From Streptacidiphilus sp. PB12-B1b (GTDB lineage: Bacteria; Actinomycetota; Actinomycetes; Streptomycetales; Streptomycetaceae), in contig NZ_CP048405.1 in NCBI RefSeq assembly GCF_014084125.1, positions 992,001 through 1,056,000 of the forward strand: DNA of 64,000 bases, given 5' to 3'. This document shows positions 1-6,965 of the stretch, in pieces. A program made the position numbers and the translations under genes. Position 1 is the first letter of the stretch. Each line of letters starts with the position of its first letter. The notes beneath the pieces were generated by a model. It ran no database searches. It worked only from the letters and a program-made list of their open reading frames with translations, and had not been told where the DNA came from.

Positions 1-296
1 TCGTGGAACTCGTGGTCGGCGGCGAGGATGGCGACCAGCGGGGCCTTGCCGGTCTTCTCCTTGTTGCCGTCGGCCATGTGCGAGACCAGGCGGGCGCGGG
101 CGTCGTCCGAGCGGACCAGGACGACGCGCAGCGGCGACATGTTCATCGAGGTCGGCGCGTACTTGACCAGGTCGTAGACGGCCTGGATCTGCTCGTCGGT
201 CACCGGCTCGTCCGTGAAGGTGTTTGCGGTACGGGCCTCGCGGAAAAGCAGGTCCTGGGCGGCGGCGTCGAGCACGAGCGCGTCTGCAACAGTCAT
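1..296 (-). CDS. Nitroreductase-family (malonic semialdehyde reductase-like) protein, 3' truncated by window edge
   Basis: The N-terminal 98 residues of a nitroreductase-fold flavoprotein are visible, starting MTVADALVLDAAAQ. The stretch YDLVKYAPTSMNMSPLRVV is the FMN-contacting region typical of the RutE/HadB-like malonic semialdehyde reductase branch, which reduces small aldehydes or enones with NAD(P)H. The rest of the gene lies outside the window, so the C-terminal FMN and dimer residues cannot be checked. The upstream region is unusually AT-rich for this genome. It carries repeated TTCAACT elements and a Crp-like palindrome, so the gene is probably inducible. The substrate is uncertain; the family call rests on the N-terminus only. 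Confidence 0.75.
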   Translation of the reverse strand, partial: MTVADALVLDAAAQDLLFREARTANTFTDEPVTDEQIQAVYDLVKYAPTSMNMSPLRVVLVRSDDARARLVSHMADGNKEKTGKAPLVAILAADHEFH

Positions 297-344
297 GGGT
301 ACACCTCAGTGGAATCCGGAGCGGCGCTGGTGCCGCTTGCCTCG

Positions 345-368
345 TTCAACTTAGATGAAGTTTCAACT
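345..368. promoter_or_regulatory. Repeated TTCAACT elements and TGAA-GT-TTCA dyad upstream of nitroreductase
   Basis: TTCAACT occurs at 345-351 and again at 362-368, 17 bp apart, in an AT-rich island. Between them lies the perfect dyad TGAA-gt-TTCA (356-365). The start codon of the minus-strand nitroreductase is about 50 bp away. The layout suits an operator for a MarR- or TetR-type repressor, but no regulator gene is next to it in the window. Confidence 0.4.
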
Positions 369-392
369 ATTTCCAAAGCTGTACGCCATTGA

Positions 393-406
393 GTGATGTA
401 CGTCAC
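393..406. promoter_or_regulatory. Crp-like site GTGATGTACGTCAC
   Basis: The sequence reads GTGA-N6-TCAC. It fits exactly the Streptomyces Crp motif as I remember it, GTG-N6-GNCAC. It lies about 100 bp upstream of the minus-strand nitroreductase start and just past the 3' end of xseB. Confidence 0.45.
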
Positions 407-428
407 GTGCCGCCCTCCTGCGTGCCGG

Positions 429-692
429 CTACGCGTCCTCCTCCTCGGCCGTCTCCGGGCCCTCGCCCTCCGCCAGCGCCGCGTCCAGCCGGGCCCGGGC
501 GCCGTCCAGCCAGCGCTCGCAGACCTTGGCCAGCTGCTCGCCGCGCTCCCACAGCGCCAGCGACTCCTCCAGCGAGGTGCCGCCGGTCTCCAGCTTGCGC
601 ACCACCTCCAGCAGCGCGTCCCGCGCCTGCTCGTAGCCCAGGGCGTCGTCCACGGCCGACGCGGCCACCACGCTGTCCGGCTTTTTCGTCAT
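429..692 (-). CDS. xseB: Exodeoxyribonuclease VII small subunit
   Basis: An 87-residue protein with the XseB signature [20 protein letters not shown] followed by [31 protein letters not shown]. Several copies of this helical subunit bind the XseA catalytic subunit to form exonuclease VII, which degrades single-stranded DNA into oligonucleotides. The start MTKKPDSVV is chosen because TACGCT sits 7 bp upstream (700-705), the spacing of a leaderless transcript. An in-frame start 30 bp further upstream is less likely. xseA lies 72 bp upstream on the same strand, but the private -10 box suggests xseB is also transcribed on its own. The C-terminus is acidic ([13 protein letters not shown]). Confidence 0.95.
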   Translation of the reverse strand: MTKKPDSVVAASAVDDALGYEQARDALLEVVRKLETGGTSLEESLALWERGEQLAKVCERWLDGARARLDAALAEGEGPETAEEEDA

Positions 693-699
693 GGCACCC

Positions 700-705
700 A
701 GCGTA
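700..705 (-). promoter_or_regulatory. Leaderless -10 box (TACGCT) of xseB
   Basis: On the minus strand TACGCT is followed by 7 bp and then the ATG of xseB. There is no Shine-Dalgarno sequence in between, so the transcript probably begins at or next to the start codon. Confidence 0.55.
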
Positions 706-764
706 GGGGCGGCCGCTGACAACCCCGCCGCGTCCGGCCGCCTCCGGCCGCGCCGCGCCCGCCG

Positions 765-1982
765 CTACGCCGGGTCGGCGGCCACCGTCACCGTGAAGCC
801 GCCCTCGGCCACCCGGGCCCGCAGCGCCTCCCCGGCGGCCACCTGGACCGGATCGCGCACCACCGCGCCGTCCTCGCGCTGCAGCACGGCGTAGCCGCGG
901 CGCAGCGTCGCCGCCGGGGAGAGCGCGACCACCCGGGCCAGGGTGTGCGCCAGCTCGCCCGAGGCCCGGTCCAGCCGGTGGTCCAGGGTCCGCCGGGAGC
1001 GCTCCAGCAGCGCGGCCACCTCGGCGGCGCGCTCGTCCACCATCCGCCGCGGAGCGGCCAGCACCGGGCGGCTGCGCAGCGACTCCAGGCCGCCCTGCTC
1101 CCGGTCGAGCCGGTGGCGGATGCCGTGGCGGGCCCGGTCGCGCAGCCCGTGCACCCGCGCCAGCTCCTCGCGGACGTCCGGGACGACCCGCTTGGCGGCG
1201 TCGGTCGGGGTCGAGGCGCGCAGGTCGGCGACGTAGTCGAGGAGCGGCTGGTCCGGCTCGTGGCCGATGGCGCTGACCACCGGCGTCCGGGCCGCCGCGA
1301 TGGCCCGCACCAGCCGCTCGTCCGAGAACGGCAGCAGGTCCTCGACGCTGCCGCCGCCCCGGGCGACGATGATCACGTCCACGTCCGGGTGCTCGTCCAG
1401 CTCCTGCACGGCCGCGATCACCTCCGCCGTCGCCCGCACCCCCTGCACCGGCACGTTGCGGACCTCGAAGCGGACGGCGGGCCAGCGCCGCCGGGCGTTC
1501 TGCAGCACGTCCCGCTCGGCGGCCGAGGCCCGGCCGGTGACCAGCCCCACGCACTGCGGCAGGAACGGCAGCGGACGCTTGCGCTCGGCGGCGAACAGCC
1601 CCTCCGCGCCGAGGGTGCGCTTCAGCAGCTCCAGCCGGGCCAGCAGATCGCCCAGGCCGACCAGCCGGATCTCGGCGGCGCGCAGCGACAGCGTCCCGCG
1701 CGGCCCGTACCACTCCGGCTTGGCGTGGACGACGACCCGCGAGCCCTCGCCGACCAGGTCCGCCACCGGATCGAAGACCGCGCGGTAGCAGGTGACCGCC
1801 AGCGAGACGTCCTCCGAGGGGTCACGCAGGGTCAGGAACACCACGCCCGCGCCGGGCCGCCGGCTCAGCTGGGTGATCTGCCCCTCCACCCAGACCGCGC
1901 CCAGACGGCTGACCCAGCCGCCGATGAGTCGGGAGACCCGGCCGACCGGGATCGCTGCTTCGGCGGAGCTGTCCAGAGGCAT
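765..1982 (-). CDS. xseA: Exodeoxyribonuclease VII large (catalytic) subunit
   Basis: A 405-residue XseA. The N-terminal OB-fold (about 10-110) contains [15 protein letters not shown] and [14 protein letters not shown]. The catalytic region has [36 protein letters not shown] and [27 protein letters not shown], the family's conserved block. The C-terminal half is a long coiled coil that binds XseB. The enzyme cuts single-stranded DNA processively in both directions during repair. The start MPLDSSAEA is supported by TACGCT 7 bp upstream. A much longer reading frame continues upstream but only mirrors ispH on the other strand. The gene is divergent from ispH, with 129 bp between starts. Confidence 0.96.
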   Translation of the reverse strand: MPLDSSAEAAIPVGRVSRLIGGWVSRLGAVWVEGQITQLSRRPGAGVVFLTLRDPSEDVSLAVTCYRAVFDPVADLVGEGSRVVVHAKPEWYGPRGTLSLRAAEIRLVGLGDLLARLELLKRTLGAEGLFAAERKRPLPFLPQCVGLVTGRASAAERDVLQNARRRWPAVRFEVRNVPVQGVRATAEVIAAVQELDEHPDVDVIIVARGGGSVEDLLPFSDERLVRAIAAARTPVVSAIGHEPDQPLLDYVADLRASTPTDAAKRVVPDVREELARVHGLRDRARHGIRHRLDREQGGLESLRSRPVLAAPRRMVDERAAEVAALLERSRRTLDHRLDRASGELAHTLARVVALSPAATLRRGYAVLQREDGAVVRDPVQVAAGEALRARVAEGGFTVTVAADPA

Positions 1983-1989
1983 ACGCCCG

Positions 1990-1995
1990 AGCGTA
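1990..1995 (-). promoter_or_regulatory. Leaderless -10 box (TACGCT) of xseA
   Basis: TACGCT on the minus strand ends 7 bp before the xseA ATG with no ribosome-binding site between. The box and spacing are the same as for xseB. Confidence 0.55.
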
Positions 1996-2099
1996 GCCCC
2001 CGCCTGCGACACCCCGGCCGCCCGCTGATCCGCCCGCGCGCGGCGGCCGCGCCGCGCGGGTTCCTCCCGGCGGCCCCGGGCGTGCGCGGCCCCGGCCGG

Positions 2100-2105
2100 T
2101 AGGCT
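2100..2105 (+). promoter_or_regulatory. Leaderless -10 box (TAGGCT) of ispH
   Basis: TAGGCT is followed by 6 bp (gggcac) and the ispH ATG. No Shine-Dalgarno sequence is present, so the mRNA is probably leaderless. Confidence 0.55.
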
Positions 2106-2111
2106 GGGCAC

Positions 2112-3086
2112 ATGCCTGCTGCTACCGCTCCCCGCCGTGTCCTGCTCGCCGCGCCGCGCGGCTACTGCGCCGGTGTCGACCGTGCCGTCATCGCCGTGGA
2201 AAAGGCCCTGGAGCAGTACGGGGCCCCGATCTACGTGCGCAAGGAGATCGTCCACAACAAGTACGTGGTGCAGACCCTGGAGAAGAAGGGCGCCATCTTC
2301 GTCGACGAGACCGAAGAGGTCCCCGAGGGCTCCATCGTGGTGTTCTCCGCGCACGGCGTCGCCCCCTCCGTCCACGACGAGGCGAAGCGCGGCAGGCTGG
2401 CGACCATCGACGCCACCTGCCCGCTGGTCACCAAGGTCCACAAGGAGGCGCTGCGCTACGCCGAGGAGGACTACGACATCCTGCTGATCGGCCACGAGGG
2501 CCACGAGGAGGTCGTCGGGACGATGGGCGAGGCGCCCGAGCGCACCCACCTGGTGGACGGCGCCGAGGACGTCGCCAACGTCCAGGTCCGCGACGAGTCC
2601 AAGGTGGTGTGGCTGTCGCAGACCACCCTCTCGGTGGACGAGGCCATGGCCACCGTCGGCGCGCTCAAGCAGCGCTTCCCGCTGCTCACCAGCCCGCCCA
2701 GTGACGACATCTGCTACGCCACGCAGAACCGGCAGGTCGCCATCAAGCAGATCGCCGGCCAGGCCGACCTGGTCATCGTCGTCGGCTCGCGCAACTCGTC
2801 CAACTCGGTCAGGCTGGTCGAGGTCTCGCTGGAGGCCGGCGCCAAGGCCGCGCACCTGGTGGACTTCGCCGACGAGATCGACGAGGCATGGCTGGAGGGC
2901 GTCTCCACGGTCGGCCTGACCAGCGGCGCCTCGGTGCCGGAGATCCTGGTCGAGGGCGTGCTGGAGTGGCTGGCCGAGCGCGGCTTCGACGACGTCGAGC
3001 AGGTCCGTTCGACCGAGGAGCACCTGCAGTTCTCGCTGCCCAAGGAGCTGCGCCGGGACCTGCGCGCCGAGGCCGCAGGAAAGTAA
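2112..3086 (+). CDS. ispH: 4-hydroxy-3-methylbut-2-enyl diphosphate reductase
   Basis: A 324-residue IspH/LytB, the last enzyme of the MEP isoprenoid pathway. It reduces HMBPP to IPP and DMAPP using a [4Fe-4S] cluster. The three cluster cysteines are C19 ([11 protein letters not shown]), C103 ([11 protein letters not shown]) and C201 ([11 protein letters not shown]). Further conserved blocks are [27 protein letters not shown] and SSNSVRLVE. Length and motifs are those of a complete enzyme. It is divergent from xseA; ppgK follows 79 bp downstream on the same strand. The M. tuberculosis orthologue sits in the same xse/ychF neighbourhood. Confidence 0.97.
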   Translation: MPAATAPRRVLLAAPRGYCAGVDRAVIAVEKALEQYGAPIYVRKEIVHNKYVVQTLEKKGAIFVDETEEVPEGSIVVFSAHGVAPSVHDEAKRGRLATIDATCPLVTKVHKEALRYAEEDYDILLIGHEGHEEVVGTMGEAPERTHLVDGAEDVANVQVRDESKVVWLSQTTLSVDEAMATVGALKQRFPLLTSPPSDDICYATQNRQVAIKQIAGQADLVIVVGSRNSSNSVRLVEVSLEAGAKAAHLVDFADEIDEAWLEGVSTVGLTSGASVPEILVEGVLEWLAERGFDDVEQVRSTEEHLQFSLPKELRRDLRAEAAGK

Positions 3087-3120
3087 AGCGCGATCTCGGG
3101 GTAGGCCCTACGTTGGCGGT

Positions 3121-3144
3121 AGCTGGTTCGACAGCTGGTTCAAC
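3121..3144. repeat. Tandem 12-bp repeat before ppgK
   Basis: Two adjacent copies of agctggttcgac (second copy agctggttcaac) lie 22 bp before the ppgK start. They could be paired half-sites for a regulator or chance. Confidence 0.4.
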
Positions 3145-3165
3145 GACGAACAGGGGTATCAGGAC

Positions 3166-3906
3166 GTGAACGTCTTTGGCGTGGACATCGGCGGCTCCGG
3201 GATCAAGGGCGCGCCCGCCGACCTCGATCAGGGAAAGCTCGCCCAGGAACGGCTCAAGGTGCTCACCCCCCATCCGGCCGAACCCGATTCCGTGGTCGAG
3301 GCGGTGCGGAAGGTCGTCACCCACTTCGACTGGAAGGGGCCGGTGGGCATCACCTTCCCCGGCGTCATCGTGGACGGGCACACCCGCACCGCGGCCAACG
3401 TCGACAAGGGCTGGATCGGCCTGGACGCCCGCTCCCGCTTCTCCGACGCCCTCGGCCTGCCGGTCGCGGTGGTGAACGACGCCGACGCGGCCGGCATGGC
3501 GGAGGTCGCCTACGGCGCGGGCAAGGGACGCAAGGGCGTGGTCCTGATGCTCACTCTGGGCACCGGCATCGGCAGCGCGCTGTTCAGCGACGGCGTGCTC
3601 GTCCCCAACACCGAGCTGGGCCACCTGGAGCTGAACGGCAAGGACGCGGAGAAGCACGCGTCCTCGGCGGCCAAGGAGGAGCACGACTGGAGCTGGCACC
3701 ACTGGGCGGAGCGGCTGGACGACTACTTCGCCATGGTGGAGGGCCTGTTCTCGCCGCAGCTGATCATCATCGGCGGCGGGGTGAGCCGCAAGGCCGACAA
3801 GTTCCTGCCGCTGCTGAAGCCGCTGCGCGCGGAGATCGTGCCGGCCCAGTTGCAGAACGACGCCGGCATCGTCGGCGCGGCGATGGCCGCCGCCCAGCTG
3901 GGCTGA
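3166..3906 (+). CDS. ppgK: Polyphosphate glucokinase (ROK family)
   Basis: A 246-residue ROK-family kinase that phosphorylates glucose using polyphosphate and/or ATP. The phosphate-binding loops are GVDIGGSGIKGA at the N-terminus and LMLTLGTGIGSALF near residue 130. The glucose-contact motifs VVNDADAAGMAEVAYGAG and ELGHLELNGKDAEKHAS follow, and IIIGGGVSRKADKFLP forms the C-terminal lobe. The motif GKDAEKHAS and the short length favour the polyphosphate-dependent actinobacterial branch over ordinary glucokinase. The start is GTG with a weak upstream AGGA. It may be read through from ispH. The next gene, on the opposite strand, ends 14 bp after this stop. Confidence 0.92.
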   Translation: MNVFGVDIGGSGIKGAPADLDQGKLAQERLKVLTPHPAEPDSVVEAVRKVVTHFDWKGPVGITFPGVIVDGHTRTAANVDKGWIGLDARSRFSDALGLPVAVVNDADAAGMAEVAYGAGKGRKGVVLMLTLGTGIGSALFSDGVLVPNTELGHLELNGKDAEKHASSAAKEEHDWSWHHWAERLDDYFAMVEGLFSPQLIIIGGGVSRKADKFLPLLKPLRAEIVPAQLQNDAGIVGAAMAAAQLG

Positions 3907-3919
3907 GGTCCGGTCCGGC

Positions 3920-4465
3920 TCACGCCGTCCGCTTGCGGGCGCGGCCCAGCGCCACGTGGCGGGCCACGGCGATCACCACCGAGACCGCCGTCCCGGTGAA
4001 CAGCCAGCCCGCCTGCAGCGCCAGGGAGGTCGCCAGACCGATCAGCCGTCCGATCACGCCGCCGTTCGCCGGGCCGTTCAGGACGCCCAGCGTGACCGCG
4101 AACGCGATCGGGCCGCTGATCGGTGCGGCGGCCAGGTCCACCGGGCGTACCCGCACCGCGACCTGGAAGCAGACCACGACGTAGACCAGGCCCATCAGCA
4201 CGCCCGAGCCGCCGAACAGCCAGGTGTCGAGCGCGCCGCCGGCGAACGTGCCGCCGAGCGTCACCACCGCGCCGCCGACGGCGGTCAGCCGGTGCGGTGT
4301 CCGCCCGCCGCCGGGACGCGGCTGCGGGCGTCCGTCGCCGCGGGCCCGCAGCCCGGGGGCTCCCGGGGTGTGGCCGTGGCTGGGCTCCAGGGAGCGCGCC
4401 GGGCTGGGCACGCCGGGGGCCGCCATCACGGCGGGGCGTTCGTCAAACCTGCGTCGGTGCTCCAC
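3920..4465 (-). CDS. DUF6542-type integral membrane protein
   Basis: A 181-residue protein of unknown function. Residues 1-60 are a basic, Pro/Gly-rich and probably disordered tail. They are followed by about four hydrophobic segments, beginning TAVGGAVVTLGGTFAGGAL, VLMGLVYVVVCFQVAV, ISGPIAFAVTLGVLNG and SLALQAGWLFTGTAVSVVIAV. It ends in a basic cytoplasmic tail (RHVALGRARKRTA). The place between ispH and ychF is where Streptomyces carry DUF6542 proteins and where M. tuberculosis has Rv1111c. The GTG at 4465 is preferred because TACGTT lies 6 bp upstream, a leaderless arrangement; an internal ATG at 4426 is the alternative. Confidence 0.75.
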   Translation of the reverse strand: MEHRRRFDERPAVMAAPGVPSPARSLEPSHGHTPGAPGLRARGDGRPQPRPGGGRTPHRLTAVGGAVVTLGGTFAGGALDTWLFGGSGVLMGLVYVVVCFQVAVRVRPVDLAAAPISGPIAFAVTLGVLNGPANGGVIGRLIGLATSLALQAGWLFTGTAVSVVIAVARHVALGRARKRTA

Positions 4466-4471
4466 AGGACC

Positions 4472-4477
4472 AACGTA
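4472..4477 (-). promoter_or_regulatory. Leaderless -10 box (TACGTT) of the DUF6542 gene
   Basis: On the minus strand TACGTT is followed by ggtcct and then GTG. The 6-bp spacing matches the other putative leaderless genes here and decides the start. Confidence 0.5.
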
Positions 4478-4642
4478 CGGTCGGATGAACGTCACCCGTG
4501 GTGACGGACACGCCGGGGATTGTCCGCTGTCACCCGCTTGACCGCCACCCGGCGCCGATCCCTGGCGGTCGGGGCCGCCGGTGGACCTCCGTAGACTGGG
4601 GAACCGTCCGCCCGTCTCGCCTCCCCTCCAGGATCCCGCCAC

Positions 4643-5716
4643 ATGTCGCTTTCGATCGGAATCGTCGGTCTGCCGAACGTCGGCAAGTCCACGCTGTTCA
4701 ACGCCCTGACCAAGAACGACGTGCTGGCAGCCAACTACCCGTTCGCCACCATCGAGCCCAACGTCGGCGTCGTCGGCGTCCCGGACGCGCGCCTCGCCGT
4801 CCTCGCGGAGATCTTCGGCTCGCAGCGGATCCTCCCCGCCACCGTCGACTTCGTCGACATCGCGGGCATCGTGCGCGGCGCCAGCGAGGGCGAGGGCCTG
4901 GGCAACAAGTTCCTCGCCAACATCCGCGAGTCGGACGCCATCTGCCAGGTCATCCGCGCCTTCCAGGACCCGGACGTGGTCCACGTCGACGGCAAGGTCT
5001 CGCCCAAGGACGACATCGAGACCATCAACACCGAGCTGATCCTGGCCGACCTCCAGTCCATCGAGAAGGTCATCCCCCGGCTGCAGAAGGAGTCCCGGCT
5101 CAAGAAGGAGTCGGCGGCGCTGCTCAAGGCCGCCGAGGCCGCGCAGAAGGTGCTGGAGTCCGGCAAGACCCTCTTCGAGGCAGGCTTCGACAAGGAGTCC
5201 GTCCGCGAACTGCACCTGCTCACCGTCAAGCCCTTCCTCTACGTCTTCAACGTGGACGAGGACGAGCTGATGGACGAGGACTTCAAGCAGGCCCAGCGCA
5301 CCCTGGTCGCCCCGGCCGAGGCCATCTTCCTGAACGCCAAGATCGAGTCCGAGCTGATCGGCATGGACGACGACGAGGCCCTGGAACTCCTCCAGTCCAT
5401 GGGCCAGGAGGAGGCCGGCATGGCCACCCTCGGCCGTGTCGGCTTCGAGACCCTCGGCCTGCAGACCTACCTCACGGCTGGCCCCAAGGAGGTCCGCGCC
5501 TGGACCATCAAGAAGGGCGCCACCGCCCCCGAGGCCGCCGGCGTCATCCACACCGACTTCCAGAAGGGCTTCATCAAGGCCGAGATCGTCTCCTACGACG
5601 ACCTCGTCGCCTGCGGCTCCATCCCCGAGGCCCGCGCCAAGGGCAAGTCCCGCATCGAGGGCAAGGACTACATCATGCAGGACGGCGACGTGGTCGAGTT
5701 CCGCTTCAACGTCTGA
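4643..5716 (+). CDS. ychF: Redox-regulated ATPase/GTPase YchF (Obg family)
   Basis: A 357-residue YchF/OLA1 P-loop protein. The P-loop GLPNVGKST lies near residue 9. Further motifs are [12 protein letters not shown] (switch I) and [19 protein letters not shown] (switch II). A coiled-coil insertion covers about 130-200, and the C-terminal TGS domain includes [18 protein letters not shown] and [20 protein letters not shown]. The family prefers ATP, associates with ribosomes and takes part in stress responses. It is a complete, highly conserved single-copy core gene. A strong hairpin (5727-5770) ends the transcription unit. Confidence 0.97.
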   Translation: MSLSIGIVGLPNVGKSTLFNALTKNDVLAANYPFATIEPNVGVVGVPDARLAVLAEIFGSQRILPATVDFVDIAGIVRGASEGEGLGNKFLANIRESDAICQVIRAFQDPDVVHVDGKVSPKDDIETINTELILADLQSIEKVIPRLQKESRLKKESAALLKAAEAAQKVLESGKTLFEAGFDKESVRELHLLTVKPFLYVFNVDEDELMDEDFKQAQRTLVAPAEAIFLNAKIESELIGMDDDEALELLQSMGQEEAGMATLGRVGFETLGLQTYLTAGPKEVRAWTIKKGATAPEAAGVIHTDFQKGFIKAEIVSYDDLVACGSIPEARAKGKSRIEGKDYIMQDGDVVEFRFNV

Positions 5717-5726
5717 CGACGCCGAT

Positions 5727-5770
5727 GATCAGCCCGCCGGGCCGCCGACCGGCCGCTCGGCGGGCTGATC
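5727..5770 (+). terminator. Intrinsic-type terminator hairpin after ychF
   Basis: A perfect 13-bp stem (5727-5739 with 5758-5770) starts 10 bp after the ychF stop. The loop is itself GC-rich. There is no T-run, which is common in high-GC actinobacteria. Confidence 0.7.
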
Positions 5771-5883
5771 CCTGGGTGGGGCCGGGCAGCGGGCTCGCGC
5801 GGCGCGGTGTGCGGTGTATCGCGCTTGTCGGGGGGCGTCGTTAGGCTCGGGGGCGGGTCCATCGGGCGTCGGACGGGGAGAGC

Positions 5884-6927
5884 ATGGCTGCCAGGGCGGG
5901 CCGGATCCGGGAGTTGCTGGACGGTGGGGTGATCGGGCAGGTGTACCCCGGGGCGGTGTGGGGGCATGGCACCGCGGACGGGGTGGGTGACCAGGGAGTG
6001 GTGGGGGTGCCCGATCCGGAGCGGCCGGAGCGGGGGATGCGCTTGGACACCCTGTTCGATGTCGCCAGTCTCACCAAGATCCTCGCGGTGTGGGCCTGCG
6101 CGGGCGCGCTGTGGCAGGACGGGCTGCTCGACGTGGACGCGCGGCTCGGGGCGTACTGGCCGGAGGCCGGGCCCGCGCTGGGCGCGGTGACCGCGCGTCA
6201 GTTGCTGTCCCACACCGCCGGGGTGCTGCCCCGGGCCCAACTGGAGGCCCGGTACGGCACCGACCCCGCCGCGATCCGGGCCGGGGTGCTCCACGCCGAG
6301 CTGCACCGGCCGCCCGGGACGGCCGTCGAGTACACCGACCGGGCCGCGCTCATCCTCGGCTACCTGGTCGAGCACCTCGCCGGGCAGCCGCTCGACCAGG
6401 CCGCCACGGCGCGGATCTGGGCCCCGCTCGGCATGCACCGCACCCGCTTCGGCCCGCTGCCCGCCGACCTCGCGGACGGCTGCGCGCCCACCGAGCGCGA
6501 CCCGGTCACCGGCGTGCGCCTGCGCGGCACCGTCCACGACCCCTCCGCCCGGCTGCTGGGCGGCGTCAGCGGCGTGGCCGGGGTCTTCACCGACCTGGGC
6601 GACCTCGGCCGCTTCCTGCGGCACCTGCTGGACCCGACCGCCTCCGGCGCCGACCCCGGCTTCGGCCCCGCCTGGATCACCGAGACCTTCGCCGTCCACA
6701 CCGGCGAACTGGAGCCCGCCCGCGGCCTGTTCTGGCACCCGGCCCCCGGCACCGCGCCCGCCGACGACATCTGGGTGCACTACGGCTTCACCGGCACCGG
6801 CATGTGGGTCTCCCCGACCCGCCGCCGCTGGGCCGCGCTGCTCACCAACAAGGTCTACCTCACCCGCGACCGCCAGCCCCTCACCGACATCCGCAACGCC
6901 TTCCGCGCACTGGTCTTCGCCGCCTGA
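5884..6927 (+). CDS. Serine hydrolase of the beta-lactamase/esterase (class C, EstB-like) family
   Basis: A 347-residue penicillin-binding-protein-fold hydrolase. The catalytic S62-x-x-K65 motif is in DVASLTKILAVWA. The second motif is Y150-T-D in AVEYTDRAALILGYL, and a HxG-like element lies at H299-Y-G (VHYGFTGTGMW). The block LLSHTAGVLP is also typical of the family. No signal peptide is visible, so it is probably cytoplasmic, acting as an esterase, D-aminopeptidase or amidase rather than a resistance beta-lactamase. A TAGGCT box at 5842-5847 and a GGGGAGAG ribosome-binding site support the ATG. The substrate cannot be told from sequence. It ends 38 bp from the convergent TPP enzyme gene. 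Confidence 0.85.
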   Translation: MAARAGRIRELLDGGVIGQVYPGAVWGHGTADGVGDQGVVGVPDPERPERGMRLDTLFDVASLTKILAVWACAGALWQDGLLDVDARLGAYWPEAGPALGAVTARQLLSHTAGVLPRAQLEARYGTDPAAIRAGVLHAELHRPPGTAVEYTDRAALILGYLVEHLAGQPLDQAATARIWAPLGMHRTRFGPLPADLADGCAPTERDPVTGVRLRGTVHDPSARLLGGVSGVAGVFTDLGDLGRFLRHLLDPTASGADPGFGPAWITETFAVHTGELEPARGLFWHPAPGTAPADDIWVHYGFTGTGMWVSPTRRRWAALLTNKVYLTRDRQPLTDIRNAFRALVFAA

Positions 6928-6965
6928 GCCGGCCGGGCAGGCCGCGGGCTGGATTTCGGGCGGGG

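Noticed and set aside
1983..3023. Long minus-strand extension of xseA across ispH.
   Set aside because: It is an open antisense frame caused by high GC. The xseA start is fixed by homology and the TACGCT box, and ispH on the other strand is certain.
5884..6927. Beta-lactamase resistance gene.
   Set aside because: SxxK and YxD motifs are present but there is no signal peptide, so a cytoplasmic esterase or amidase is more likely.
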